64,000 bases of DNA from Pisaster brevispinus (lineage: Eukaryota > Echinodermata > Asteroidea > Forcipulatida > Asteriidae), in contig JAMKCF010000007.1 in assembly GCA_023634235.1 (NCBI GenBank), forward strand, positions 18,296,592 through 18,360,591, read 5' to 3'. Of the stretch, positions 1 to 11,276 are shown one piece after another. The notes under the pieces are model-generated. The model saw nothing but the letters and a program-made list of their open reading frames with translations. It was not told where the DNA came from and ran no database searches. How positions within the stretch are numbered: position 1 is the first letter of the stretch; the number at the start of each line of letters is the position of its first letter. The translations under genes and the position numbers were made by a program.

Positions 1-430
1 AAATATCTCGCCCGACCTAGATGTAGCCTCAAAGTTATAACTAAATGTCGTTGGACCTAAATGTAGCCACCAATGTATCTAAATGTCGCTCTAACCTAAT
101 CGGAGTCCCATAAGTGCACATAAATGTCACCCCAAAAACTACCTAAATGTCGCCGAACCTAAATGTAGCCCCAAAACATTAACCAAATGTCGTCTCGACC
201 TCAATGTAGCCCCAAAGTCGTACTTTATTGTCGCCAGATCTAAATGTAGCCCCAAAGTTGTTGCTATATATGTCGACGGACCTAAATGTAGCCCCAATGT
301 TGTTGCTATATGTCGAAAGACCTAAATGTAGCCCTAAAATTGTATATAAATCTCGCCAACCTTTAACGTAGCCTAGTAGTTGTACCTAAATGTCCCCGAC
401 CTAAATATAGCCTCAAAGTTGTACCTTAAA
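1..430 (+). repeat. Diverged 40-bp minisatellite, block A
   Basis: Degenerate tandem copies of a two-part unit, ACCTAAATGTCGCNCG followed by ACCTAAATGTAGCCCCAAAG plus TTGT. The array begins outside the window. The same unit recurs inverted at 18552-19908 and 48585-49335, forward at 55548-56275 and inverted at 62090-62227. This block is much more diverged than the one at 55.6 kb, so it is probably older. Its orientation opposite to the 18.5/48.6-kb block suggests that the two could be the tandem-repeat ends of one foldback-like element. Confidence 0.85.
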
Positions 431-962
431 GGAACACGTTGCCTTAAAATCTCATGAAATTTTACTGTTTGGAAGTGTTCAATATCCTTATTAAGAGTCA
501 TTTCACGTAAATACTTGACATATGTGTCCACGGTCAAAAAATCATTTTTTTTAATACTTTGTAGGTCGAAGGGCCTTGGGGTGCAAGTAAACAAAATCGA
601 ACTTTCAAATCCATATATAGCCCGTTGCCATGGTAACAGCTCATTTTGTGTTTTGGGCATTTTAAGTCGATTTGGAGGTCTGAAAAACTGTTTTTTAGCT
701 CATGTTTATAACTCCACCCTACCAAAATGCAAAATTATTTCATAAAACCTTTTATACCACTACAAAGTATCATTCTTGGCCTTACTTGAGAAAAAAAATT
801 ATTGCTATAAATTTTACCCTTATGCTATTTTTGCATCAAGCATTAAAGCATGTTTTTACAACTTGCAAAATCGACATTTTTACCCTATTTTTGGCCCTAA
901 AAATTTCAATTTGCCAGGGGTCTCAGAAAAATTTCCTTTCGGTTGTGATTAGGGCCAACATT

Positions 963-1514
963 TATGGGGCGCCGTTTGTGACTTTATTACGAAACTCTTA
1001 TATATAGAACGAAACCAATATATAAAGAACGAAACAAATATATGTAGAACGAAACCAAAATATATAGAACGAAACCAATATATATAGAACGAAACCAAAA
1101 TAAATAGAACGTAACAAAATAACTATAGACCGAATCAAATATATAGAATGAAACCAATATAAATAGAACGAAACAAATATAAATATGCCGAATAAGTATG
1201 GAACGAAACAAATAAATATATAGCCCGAATAAAGTATATGGAATGAAACCGATATATATATAACGAAACAAAAATATAAAACAAAAAATATATAGAACGA
1301 AACAAAAATAATTATATAGAACGAAACAAAAATATATAGAACGAAGCGCCGCCGACGACGATTAAGGGCCAGGCCGCAATATTTACAGAACGAAAGCCAA
1401 AATATATAGAACGAAAACTAAAATATATATAACGAAGCGCCGCCCGCGACGATTAGGGGCCAGTCTACTAGATTTGAAATCAAGTCGTTGGATCATAGAG
1501 TTGTAGTGGCATGC
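963..1514 (+). repeat. Left terminal inverted repeat
   Basis: About 550 bp matching the reverse complement of about 5075-5673, from TATGGGGCGCC through the AGAACGAAACCAA tandem array to the GATTAGGGGCCAGTC and GTTGTAGTGGCATGCAT blocks. The internal array varies in copy number and spacing between the two ends, so they have drifted independently. ORFs predicted in this array are low-complexity translations of the repeat and not genes. Confidence 0.85.
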
Positions 1515-1524
1515 ATCCAAACCT

Positions 1525-3220
1525 GTGAAAATAATAAACTAAATAAAACTGAACGCTGGGGGAACCTCACTTTTGCATGCAAAATTCAATTAATCTAAGG
1601 CTCGAATAGGGTCGCACGACGCAAGAAAACGCGTAAATAAAACAAGAATAAATAATTTTTTATATGAAAAAGTAATGACCAAATGCAATAAACAAACAAA
1701 ATGAATACTAAACCAGTAACAAAACACATATGCCTATAAACTAAACCCAGTACACGGTGCCATTTAATTTTTAACAGATTACAAATCAAGATGGCTTTAA
1801 AACCGAGTCCATCCATAGCAGTAACTTGAAGCAAGCAAAACTGAAAACATTAAGTACATAAAATCCACGAAATAAGTGATGGGAGAACACATGTGGCGTT
1901 ACCCTTGCGCTCTAAATTTTATTAATTCGGCCATTTCTCAACAAACAAACATACAAAATATTACAAAAATATAAAAAAAATCTTTGCCCATATCAAGTTG
2001 GCCACGCAGGATTGACAACAGTGTACTCAAACACTGTGACTCGAAAGTCTGCTAATCCAAAAAATTGGAACACAAGTAAAACATATATATTTATAAATCA
2101 ATAAAACATTAGGAAGTATATATAGTTATTTTACTAAATTAATAAATAAATAACTAAATAAATTAATAATAAATATTTTATAGAAAGACACTAAGGCAAG
2201 GAGAGAGAAAAATATGAATAACTAAATGAATATATAAATACTTAAACAAACAAACAGATAAATGAATAAACATATAAATTCAATATAAATAAATAAAATA
2301 AATCATTAAAAGAAAAGAAGAAACAAAATTAACTAACAAATCAACAAGAAATAAATATGAGTTTTCTCGGTCAAATTCGGCAAATGAGCAGCCAATTAAT
2401 TTTCGTGCGTTCGAATTAAAGCTACTTTGCCTCTCCAGTTGTTACTGCGTTTCAAATTCAGAATTCGGCCATTCAATTTCGTTTAGAGGCATTCAAATTC
2501 CTTAAGCACTGTGTACAATTCAGCATATCGCCATTCTTTTTCGTGACACACAATCATCATTCAATTTAGCAAAGCTGGTTCGACTGGAGATTGTTACTGA
2601 TTTATTTTTTTCAATTTCGTAAAGAGGCAATCAATTTCGCTAATTGAGAATTCAAATAAGTAAGATAAAGAAACGCGAATAAACAGATAAACTGTACTCG
2701 GCAACTGTTTCGCATCTTTACTTTAATTCAGGCAAACCTTATTTTGCTTTATGAATATGTTTCCAGTAGATTTTACATTGGGCCCATTAGGTTTTTTCTT
2801 CTTCTTTGTTTTCTTCTTTAATCTTTTCTTGATATTTTTTTTAAATTTTATTTTACTTTGGGGGATCTTTATCGGTTACTGACCGAGACCTAATTTTATT
2901 CTGTGTTTGAATGGGGTGTTTCTTTATGTTTTTCCTGGTTTCTTATTGAGCTGCCATTTCTAGAAATATGCGTGTAGTAACGAAAGCTTGTCTTCGAAGG
3001 AAACACAATTTTAACAGAGCGTTTTTTTAGATTGCACAAATTCCAGAAATGAATGCCAAAAATTAAATTTGAATGACTAAACACACGCCTCAAAAAGCTC
3101 CTGCGACTTTGAATGCTGGCTTGTTGAATTGTTAAAGTTTAATGATTATTTTGTTAAATCGAATGACGCAACAGTACATTTGACTAATCATAAAACGAAA
3201 TCGAATGACCCTTTTCATTA
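1525..3220. other. AT-rich transposon interior, nothing recognisable
   Basis: AT-rich sequence inside the 963-5673 element, including AAATAAATAAAT-like stretches near 2130-2330 and TTCAATTTCG-like words near 2470-2660. No ORF with a recognisable motif and no RNA gene was seen. Confidence 0.6.
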
Positions 3221-3223
3221 AAT

Positions 3224-3619
3224 TTATAAGTCATGAAAGTAACGGGACAAGTTATTGGTAAAGCACTTAAATGAGTCCAGTAAAATAGAATTTCTGATGT
3301 GTGAGGGCAAACTGCTCCAGATACGAGGAAATAAGTGACGGGAGTGTTCTTCAGAGAAAGTGTTTTTACAAAGCGATGATAAGTTGTGGGAGGGATATGG
3401 TAAGGGGTTCGGGATGTATTGCAAAATTAGGGAAGTGGTTAGAATGAAAAATGTATTTAATTGAAAGGGGTCAGGGCTGTAGTAGGACATGGGCGTCGAT
3501 GAGTGGGGATGGAACATGTCCCACCGTCTTTTTAGACTGGGGGACAGCATATCAGATATCCCCGCACGTTTTGACTGACTTTGCATTAGAATTATGCAAC
3601 AAAAATGAGAAAAATACAC
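3224..3619 (-). pseudogene. Probable LINE reverse transcriptase C-terminal tail, remnant
   Basis: A minus-strand frame of 131 codons ends with an IWSSLPSHIRNS-like segment followed by L-x-SFK. That pattern (W-S/N-S/A-LP-x-x-IR, then SFK) is typical of the extreme C-terminus of many non-LTR retrotransposon reverse transcriptases, and the intact-looking LINE at 11070-11276 in this window ends with the comparable LWNALPLHIRSE and SFK. No RT catalytic core is left upstream. It lies inside the 963-5673 element and is best read as an old LINE fragment picked up by, or inserted into, that element. Confidence 0.4.
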
Positions 3620-3639
3620 GACTGTCTTGATTTAATATT

Positions 3640-4630
3640 TCCGTTTCTATTTAATACAGCAAAAAGGACAACAATTTTTTGTCCCAGACGTGAAAACGCC
3701 CCCGCACGCATTGGACGCAAATGCGCCGAATTTTTTCCGTATTTCGCACCGTTAAAAAAAAACACTGTGAAAACGGGCACGCGTGTACTACCTACGCGCT
3801 GATTGCACAGGTCTCAGCCAAATGCGCCTGGACGTTTCATCATCGATGACAGCCCTTGCAAAGGGTCTATAAACCACCATCGGTTGTTGACAATCAGGCA
3901 GGATCGAGGATTTACGCACACACAAGAACACAATTTGCATCTTATGAAGTAGTTGTCGCATGCATGCTACGAAAGCTCATGCATTTTTTTACAATGTTTT
4001 TGTTAGTCTTTAAGTGCTACCACTACCTTTACTATTTTTACTGAAGAAATTGTTGTAATGTGGTTATAATTAAAAAGGATTGTGAACAAAATGTATTGTA
4101 TTTGGTGGTTAGGTGATTGAGTCAGCAGTAACAGAGCTTGAATATTCAAAGCTGCTAGAAAAAATGACTAATCATAGACCTTTTTAAAGACACGCCTATT
4201 ATTTTCTTGTGGTTTTTTTTTGTACAAAACTTTGGCCCAAACTGACGCCAAAAATGCAGGAGTCAACCTCTTTCTTCACTGCACATTACCCATCTATATG
4301 TATTTAAGACATCTATCATTAGTTAAAGCATAGAAAGTGGGATTTAATGTAGTGGTGTGGGCCCCATACAGTGATACTAAATCGTTAGATCTGACTACCT
4401 TCCTTCCTCCATGATGTGACCACCACATGAGCTGAGACTGCCAAATGAGGATTATCACCACAAGAGGGTGTCACACACCACGGAATGAGAAAACACTTGA
4501 TTTTGGTCTACAGACAAACATGAGACAGAGTACAAATGACGTAACTTTTCTTGCAGTAATGAACCTGAGATTTTAGGTGTGTTTCTCCCTGTACCACCAC
4601 CAGTCAGGTAGTAGCATTAGTCCCTCATTT
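3640..4630. other. Transposon interior, no recognisable gene
   Basis: Mixed-composition sequence between the LINE fragment and the transposase-like exon. It includes CACGAGAGGGTGTCACACACC-like text near 4460 and several short ORFs with no recognisable motif. A first exon or promoter for the 4636-5055 ORF could lie here but cannot be shown. Confidence 0.4.
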
Positions 4631-4635
4631 GGCTA

Positions 4636-5055
4636 TTGGAATGTGTAGTAGGCCTACACATGATGGATATTGGAAGCTTTTTCAACTACTTTTGTAGATC
4701 TGTCAATAATTCTGAGAGGCATTTTCATACTGAAAACCTAAATGTTATTGAAGTTATTCGAAGGCGACTTGAAGATTGTTTGGATGTACTGGGTGTTTTG
4801 ATTTCCCGTGCTGAAGGCATTGACTATTATGCTGAGGTGATCGTTTCGTTAGTGCAACTTATTAATCGCTGTGGGGAGTTACACGAACATTATGAACGTG
4901 CAGCTGCAGGAGACCATGCAGGCACTCAACAGCGTCATTGCCGTGTGTTGAATACTGGAAACCCAGGTCGACCACAGATAGACCTTCCACAGGACATGTT
5001 GGAATCGCTGTACCGCATACATCGTTCATGGACAGTCAATATATGCGACGAGTAG
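4636..5055 (+). CDS. N-terminal exon of an rve/IS3-like transposase-type protein, truncated
   Basis: 139 codons. The first part is helical: a NVIEVIRRRLEDCLDVLGVL segment at about residues 36-55 and then LVQLINRCGELHEHYE. It ends with GRPQIDLPQDMLESLYRIHR (about residues 111-130) just before a stop. A GRPR-(Y/F)-x-IP-x-x-x-LE-x-L segment leading into a helix-turn-helix is, from memory, the usual junction in multicopy animal proteins with an rve integrase core. Here the ORF stops right after the motif, so the helix-turn-helix and the whole DDE core are missing. It lies just inside the right TIR (about 5075-5673), so this copy cannot supply transposase. An alternative is a spliced first exon whose partner exons were deleted. 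Confidence 0.5.
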   Translation: MECVVGLHMMDIGSFFNYFCRSVNNSERHFHTENLNVIEVIRRRLEDCLDVLGVLISRAEGIDYYAEVIVSLVQLINRCGELHEHYERAAAGDHAGTQQRHCRVLNTGNPGRPQIDLPQDMLESLYRIHRSWTVNICDE

Positions 5056-5074
5056 GCTCGAGTGCGTGTGAGTG

Positions 5075-5673
5075 CATGCCATGGCCACTACAACTCTATG
5101 ATCTAACGACTTGATTTCAAGTCTAGTGGACTGGCCCCTAATCGTCGCGGGCGGCGCTTCGTTATATATATTTTAGTTTTCGTTCTATATATTTTGGCTT
5201 TCGTTCTGTAAATATTGCGGCCTGGCCCTTAATCGTCGTCGGCGGCGCTTCGTTCTATATATTTTTGTTTCGTTCTATATAATTATTTTTGTTTCGTTCT
5301 ATATATTTTTTGTTTTATATTTTTGTTTCGTTATATATATATCGGTTTCGTTCATTATACTTTATTCGGGCTATATATTTATTTGTTTCGTTCCATATAC
5401 TTATTCGGCATATATATATTTGTTTCGTTCTATTTATATTGGTTTCATTCTATATATTTGATTCGGTCTATAGTTATTTTGTTACGTTCTATTTATTTTG
5501 GTTTCGTTCTATATTTATTGGTTTCGTTCTATAGATATTGGTTTCGTTCTATATAATTTGGTTTCGTTCTTTATATTTTGGTTTCGTTCTACATATATTT
5601 GTTTCGTTCTTTATATATTGGTTTTGTTCTATATATAAGAGTTTCGTAATAAAGTCATAAACGGCGCCCCATA
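5075..5673 (-). repeat. Right terminal inverted repeat
   Basis: Reverse complement of 963-1514, from the CATGCC...CCACTACAACTC block through TTTCGTTCTATATA tandem units to GGCGCCCCATA. It is slightly longer than the left repeat because it holds more tandem units. It is followed by the AACATT target duplication at 5674-5679. Confidence 0.85.
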
Positions 5674-7149
5674 AACATTGGTCTTTCCATATCTGGTGAG
5701 GAAAACTTGGGCAATCGTATCCTGTTGTGACAATACTGCCTCAAAAACTGATTTTTTTTCCCAAAACAGGAAAAATGCATTTTGAAGTTTTTCTCTCAGC
5801 TTGAACCAGTATCATTAAAAAAGAACACTTTAATCAATCAGGCACCTTTTCCTGAGTGTTCTGTAGGCTTATTGAATAACCCCACATTGATGAAAAACTT
5901 TTGATGACTTAAATCTCAGACTTTACCCCCCCCCCCCCGAAGCGTATTATGTTACATTCCCTTACGAGTCATTCCGTGCCAACTCACCTGACGGGTTGGC
6001 AGGCCCCGTATCAGATTTTGCTATTTTTGTTTGTAAACATTGCCCTATGGGTGTCATGAATACTCACCAAATTTTAGAAAACTACTCCTTAACATTTCTG
6101 AGGTATGGCCCCATAAAAGTTTAAGCCCCGCCCCTTCAAATTTACTTTTTGTGTTTTGGGCATTTTTAGAGGCCTATATCTACAAATTGAGAAAAGATAT
6201 GTAACTGCAAATTAATATACAGGGTACCTGGTACCTCATCAACTAGAATATACTGTCAAAAGTAGCATAGAACATTCTTGTATCAAGGCATAGGTCTATC
6301 AAAACTGACATTTTAGCCCGCGGAATGATTTTTCGTCATTTTTGAGACCCCTGGTGCTTAAAGTGAAATTGCTTTTGTGTTACATTTGGTTATAAACTAG
6401 GTGTCATGAACACTCACCAAATTTTAGAAACCTACTCCTTAACATTTCTGAGATATGGCCCCATAAAAGTTTAAGCCCCGCCCCTTCAAATTTACTTTTT
6501 GTGTTTTGGGCATTTTTAGAGGCCCATATCTACAAATTGAGAAAAGATATGTAACTGCAAATTAATATACAGGGTACCTGGTACCTCATCAACTAGAATC
6601 TACTGTCAAAAGTAGCTTGGAACATTTTTATATCAAGGCATAGGTCTGTAAAAACTGAAATTTTAGGCCGCGGAATGATTTTTCGTAATTTTTGAGACCA
6701 CTATAGTGCCTAAGTGAAATGTCTGATTGATTTTGTATTAAATTTGGTTATAAACTAGGTGTATATGTGTAACCTGATATAAGGATAGACCAATCACACC
6801 TTTGATGGGTATTTAGCAGGGGTCTGAATGTGGGTCTGGCTGTAAAATTGCAAAAAATACCGCCTTTTTCAAGTGGTTATTTGACAACATGGGACATTTC
6901 TTACAGATTTACAAACTTTCCCCCAAAATATTTTGTATCCAGTCTACTTGTGTGAGAAATCAAAAAATTGACTCTTTACTCCTTCATTTAAAAAAAAATC
7001 AAATGAATATGACTAATTTAAGGTTATTGTTGTACATCGAAGTTTTTAGTGAAATCACTTGTTTACAAAAGAGCCACAGAACCTAGACTAAGTTCCTGCA
7101 GACCATGGAAGCGTAGTGCCGCCACTTGAATGAAAAAAATCTGCACTTT

Positions 7150-7870
7150 TTGTGTATATGTGTACAATAACTATCATGTTCGTACATTATAGCTATCATA
7201 CATACATTACTACTATTGGATGTACAAAATAACTATCACTGACACGGTAACTCCGGACTTATCGTGTACAGAGGATACTTATCCTGTTAGTACATATCTA
7301 TCATGTACGTACATGATAATTGTCATCCCCCCCATACACAATAATTATCATGTTTAGTGTATGTACAGAATAATGACGATTCACGATCAACTTCAGACAC
7401 ATCATGTATAGTACACAATATTGTGCAGCATCTCCATGCAAAAAGTACTCTCAAACAACCCCGAGATAGTGGCTTATGAATACAGAGATGAAATACTTTA
7501 AAATGGCAACCGAAACACGGCTTTGTTTGGATTTTATTAGGATGTTAACTAACAGTTTGTACCAAGCTTGTTTAAGAATATTATTTCACATGGAGATGCT
7601 TCACAAAATCTTTTTATACAGCTGGTCTTAAGGGGATGTGTTCATAAATCATAATTATTGTGTACGTATACATAACCTTTTGTGTAGTGTACAATTACGT
7701 ACATGATAATTATCATGTACGAACATCATAATTGTCGTCTATACGTACATGGTAAGTCCGTAGTTATTTTGTACGTTGATAAGTAATTGTGTACTATACA
7801 TGATAGTTACTATGTATGTTTATTGACGTACATGATAGTTATTGTGTATGTACACATTAGGACATGTAAG
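7150..7870. repeat. Central region of palindrome 1: self-complementary GTAC/ATGATAATTATCAT words
   Basis: Many copies of words such as GTACGTACATGATAATTATC, each nearly its own reverse complement, surround the symmetry centre near 7510. The flanking TGCAGCATCTCCATG (near 7424) mirrors CATGGAGATGCTTCAC (near 7590). The same words occur in the second palindrome (21180-21410 and 25900-26040), so they belong to the element. They would form nested cruciforms. Confidence 0.7.
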
Positions 7871-9708
7871 AGAAGGATTGCTTTTCATGTGGCGGCACTA
7901 CACTTCCGTAGTGTACAAACTATGCCTGCAGGAAGTCAAGGCTCTGTTAGCTCTTTTGTAAACAAGTGATTTCACTAAACTGCATGCATACACAACAATA
8001 ACCTTAAATTAGTCATATTCATTTTTGTTTTACTTGAAGGAGTATAGAGAGTCATTTTTTTGTTTATTTCTCACACAAGTAGACTGGACACAAAGTATAT
8101 TTATAAATACCCATCAAAGGGGGGGGTTGGTCTATCCTTATAGCAGGTCACACATATACAACTAGTTTATAACCAAATGTAATACAAAAGCAATCAGGCA
8201 TTTCACTTAGGCACTAGGGGTCTCAAAAATGATGAAAAATCATTCCGCGGGCTAAAATGTCAGATTTATAGACCTATGCCTTGATATAAAAATGTCATGC
8301 TGCTTTTGACAGTAGATTCTAGTTGATGGGGGTACCAAGTACCCTGTATATTAATTTGTAGTTACATATCTTATCTCAGTTTGTAGATATAGGGCCTCTA
8401 AAAATGCCCAAAACACAAAAAGTAAATTTGAAGGGGCGGGGCTTAAACTTTTAGGGGGTCATATCTCAGAAATGTTAAGGAGTAGGTTTCTAAAATTTGG
8501 TGAGTGTTCATGACACCTAGTTTATAACCAAATGTAACACAAAAGCAATCTGACATTTCACTTTAAGCACCAGGGGTCTCAAAAATGACGAAAAATCATT
8601 CCGCGGGCTAAAATGTCAGTTTTGATAGACCTATGTCTTGATATAAGAATGTCCTATGCTACTTTTGACAGTATATTTTAGTTGATGAGGTACCAGGTAC
8701 CCTGTATATTAATTTGCAGTTACATATCTTCTCTCAATTTGTAGATATAGGCCTCTAAAAATGCCCAAAACACAAAAAGTAAATTTGAAGGGGCGGGGCT
8801 TAAACTTTTATGGGGCCATACCTCAGAAATGTTAAGGAGTAGTTTTCTAAAATTTGGTGAGTGTTCATGACACCCATAGGGGAATGTTTACAAACAAAAA
8901 TAGCAAAATCTGATACGGGGCCTGCCAACCCGTCAGGTGAGTTGGCACGGAATGACTCGTTAGGGAATGTAACATAATAAGCTTCGGGGGGGGGGGTAAA
9001 GTCTGAGATTTAAGTCATCAAAAGTTTTTCATCAATGTGGGGTTATTCAATAAGCCTACAGAACACTCAGGAAAAGGTGCCTGATTGATTAAAGTGTTCT
9101 TTTTTAATGATACTGGTTCAAACTGAGAGAAAAACTTCAAAATGCATTTTTCCTGTTTTTGGAAAAAAAATCAGTTTTTGAGGCAGTATTGTCACAACAG
9201 GATACAATTGCCCAAGTTTTCCTCACCAGATATGGAAAGACCAATGTTGGCCCTAATCACAACCGAAAGGAAATTTTTCTGAGACCCCTGGCAAATTGAA
9301 ATTTTTAGGGCCAAAAATAGGGTAAAAATGTCGATTTTGCAAGTTGTAAAAACATGCTTTAATGCTTGATGCAAAAATAGCATAAGGGTAAAATTTATAG
9401 CAATAATTTTTTTTCTCAAGTAAGGCCAAGAATGATACTTTGTAGTGGTATAAAAGGTTTTATGAAATAATTTTGCATTTTGGTAGGGTGGAGTTATAAA
9501 CATGAGCTAAAAAACAGTTTTTCAGACCTCCAAATCGGCCTAAAATGCCCAAAACACAAAATGAGCTGTTACCATGGCAACGGGCTATATATTGATTTGA
9601 AAGTTCGATTTTGTTTACTTGCACCCCAAGGCCCTTCGACCTACAAAGTATTAAAAAAAATGATTTTTTGACCGTGGACACATATGTCAAGTATTTACGT
9701 GAAATAAC

Positions 9709-10559
9709 ACTTAAGAGTTGTTCATGCAATAACATGCCTTTATAGTGTTATAATTAGTGAATGGTGATTACAAAAAAAACAATGACCTCTGACCCCGACA
9801 TCTGCCCCGCAAATACCACCGTCCATGTAATGGGCAAAATGCGCGACAAACAGTCGTTAGGTTGTTGCCGTAGCCAGTGGCCTGGTAAACCAATCAGATG
9901 AACACCAGGTAATATACCATTCTGTATCTCGCTTCGCAACATGTAAACACCCACACCGTACATTCCGTGTTGTAGTTACCCAATGGTTATGGTGGACAGG
10001 AGGAGAGACCAAACACAGGCTCACAGACAGCATATCGGATGCATGATGACAGCTGATCGGATTAGCAATTGTTTAGCATGCGCATGTGTTTGTGAGTACG
10101 GATGTATTTCTGTATGAGCTATATAAGAGGTTGAGGACAAGTCCTGGCATCCGCTCGCAAAGTTCTTGCAGCAATTTCTTGCGGGCTTCTTCCCCAAGTT
10201 CTTCGACCATTTTCTGAGAAATTGATATGCAGACCATGGATATAACTTCATCAGTACTCTATAAATGCAGTTTTTTTGACATACTGCCAAACACTGCCAA
10301 GTGTCCAAAGCAGTGCAGTTTGTACCTTATACAGCCTCCTTGTGCTGTTAGTTTTCCTACCACTTGCCTTCATAGGTTGTAAAGGGTACCAAAACACTTC
10401 ACATTGAACTGCCACATCCCAAATATTAATATCATTTCTAGGATAACTGAGGAAAATTTTCTTTTAATAATCGGTTAGTGCATGGGTATTTTATTCAATA
10501 CAAGTACCCAATTTTTATTTTAATAATTTTGTCAAAATGGTTTGTTTATACTTGAAAGA
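9709..10559. other. Flank of palindrome 1; TATA-like box and a possible exon fragment
   Basis: No intact gene. GCTATATAAGAGG at about 10118-10130 resembles a TATA box on the plus strand. On the minus strand from 10210, a frame beginning MVEELGEEARKKLLQEL and continuing CERMPGLVLNLL looks like the helical segment that, from memory, precedes the Cys-rich region in P2X7-domain multicopy proteins. It points away from the P2X7-like exon at 10560, which is on the other strand, so it is either an inversion product or a coincidence. Confidence 0.3.
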
Positions 10560-10782
10560 TCATGAGGCATCTTGTGCTGGACCCCCATGTGTTGGAGCTT
10601 GCAAGACTCCACAGGAACGACCTGTTAGGTCAAAATGACCTTCCGCAAGGGGAGCATGATATCTACAACAAAAGACTTCGCCACTCGGCCTACCGACAGT
10701 ATGTGTTGTGGCAGCATGGTAGACTTGGTGCTGGAAATAGAGTAACGATTCCTAGTTGCTGTGTTTGGAAAATAAGGGACAT
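10560..10782 (+). pseudogene. P2X7-like C-terminal domain exon, disrupted by LINE insertion
   Basis: The exon appears to start after an AG acceptor (CTTGAAAG, then ATCATGAGGCATC). It encodes a segment with VLDPHVLELARLHRNDL and, further on, RHSAYRQYVLWQHGRLGAG followed by RVIPSCCVWKIRD-like text (here RVTIPSCCVWKIRD). The AYRQ-x-x-x-W-x-HGRLG-x-G...IPSC-x-VW-x-IRD pattern is the hallmark of the intracellular C-terminal domain of P2X7, which is found fused to other proteins or alone in many invertebrates. The frame is broken after the final IRD by a LINE (10783-14125) whose 5-bp duplication is GACAT. Upstream Cys-rich exons are not seen on this strand. It is a fragment of a multicopy gene. Confidence 0.65.
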
Positions 10783-11069
10783 ATTAATAATAATAATAAT
10801 AATAATTACAATTTATATTGCGCCCCTTACATACAAAATGATCAAAGGCGCATAACAAATGTTAAAATGCACAGAATGGAAGAAAAAGACAAAGAATAAA
10901 GACTGGTCACCAGGCCATTGCCCATACCACAGTATGGGGATACGTCTGTCCCGCCAACAGAGAACTAAAAGTTACTTATTACAATTACATATAGGCCTAT
11001 CCCTGCTGGCATCGGTAATGTTGATCTTTTCAGGAGATAGACGCCTCTAACCCTACCTATGTAAAAAAT

Positions 11070-11276
11070 CTAAACTAACTGGCAAGGCGACCATAGAAGA
11101 AAGACAAACAAAGGACACAAAAGAACAAGACCAAAAAACACACTAAAAAGCGGCTTTAAAAAAAGATGGGTTTTTATATTACATTTAAAAGAGGTAAGTT
11201 TCCGTTCGCTACGTATATGCAACGGTAGCGCATTCCAAAGCTTAGGGGCCTGCCACAGAAAAAGCCCTATCACCAA
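11070..11276 (-). pseudogene. LINE ORF2 C-terminal tail
   Basis: A 68-codon minus-strand frame containing APKLWNALPLHIRSE and LTSFKCNIKTHLFL, the conserved end of L2/CR1-type ORF2 proteins. The region between 11277 and 11549 still reads as the connecting RT thumb in the same direction (RVQNAAARI and LHWLPVSYRI types are recognisable), so this is the natural C-terminus and not a separate gene. Confidence 0.75.

Larger units (their letters stand above)
963..5673. mobile_element. DNA transposon with ~550-bp tandem-repeat TIRs, inserted in palindrome 1
   Basis: The ends are TATGGGGCGCCG at 963 and its reverse complement at 5673. They are flanked by AACATT at 957-962 and 5674-5679, a 6-bp target duplication confirmed by the uninterrupted mirror sequence near 9240-9250. 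Because the end sequence is symmetric, TSDs of 2 (CA) or 4 (ACAT) bp are also formally possible. The inner parts of both ends are tandem copies of a TATATAGAACGAAACCAA-type unit. The interior is AT-rich, with a decayed LINE tail (3224-3619) and one transposase-like exon (4636-5055). From memory, a 6-bp TSD with an rve-type N-terminal domain would fit the eukaryotic IS3EU group; that assignment is tentative. Confidence 0.8.
499..9708. mobile_element. Giant palindrome 1 (non-coding foldback-like element), with a nested TIR element
   Basis: The left arm is about 499-962 plus 5674-7490 and the right arm is about 7530-9708. Read on opposite strands they match nearly base for base: the CATTCCGTGCCAAC block near 5966 mirrors GTTGGCACGGAATG near 8943, and the poly-C at 5929 mirrors the poly-G at 8983. 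Removing 963-5673 restores continuous alignment of the left arm with the right arm near 9230-9250. No protein with recognisable motifs is encoded; the short ORFs mirror one another in both arms and carry no family signature. A second copy of the core is at 20344-48463. The family is not identified. The arms could be long TIRs of a non-autonomous DNA transposon or the product of an inverted duplication. Confidence 0.8.

Noticed and set aside
373..735. Protein-like ORF KTQNELLPWQRAIYGFES... on the minus strand and its partner at 9480-9735
   Set aside because: Lies across the edge of palindrome 1 and reads into the minisatellite; the mirrored copy diverges right at the palindrome edge, and no family motif is visible.
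987..1271. ORFs in the TATATAGAACGAAACC arrays (987-1271, 5289-5556)
   Set aside because: Low-complexity Tyr/Ile/Phe translations of the tandem TIR array, present mirror-wise at both ends.
6889..7086. 65-codon ORF in palindrome 1
   Set aside because: The mirrored arm is full of differences and stops, with no family motif.
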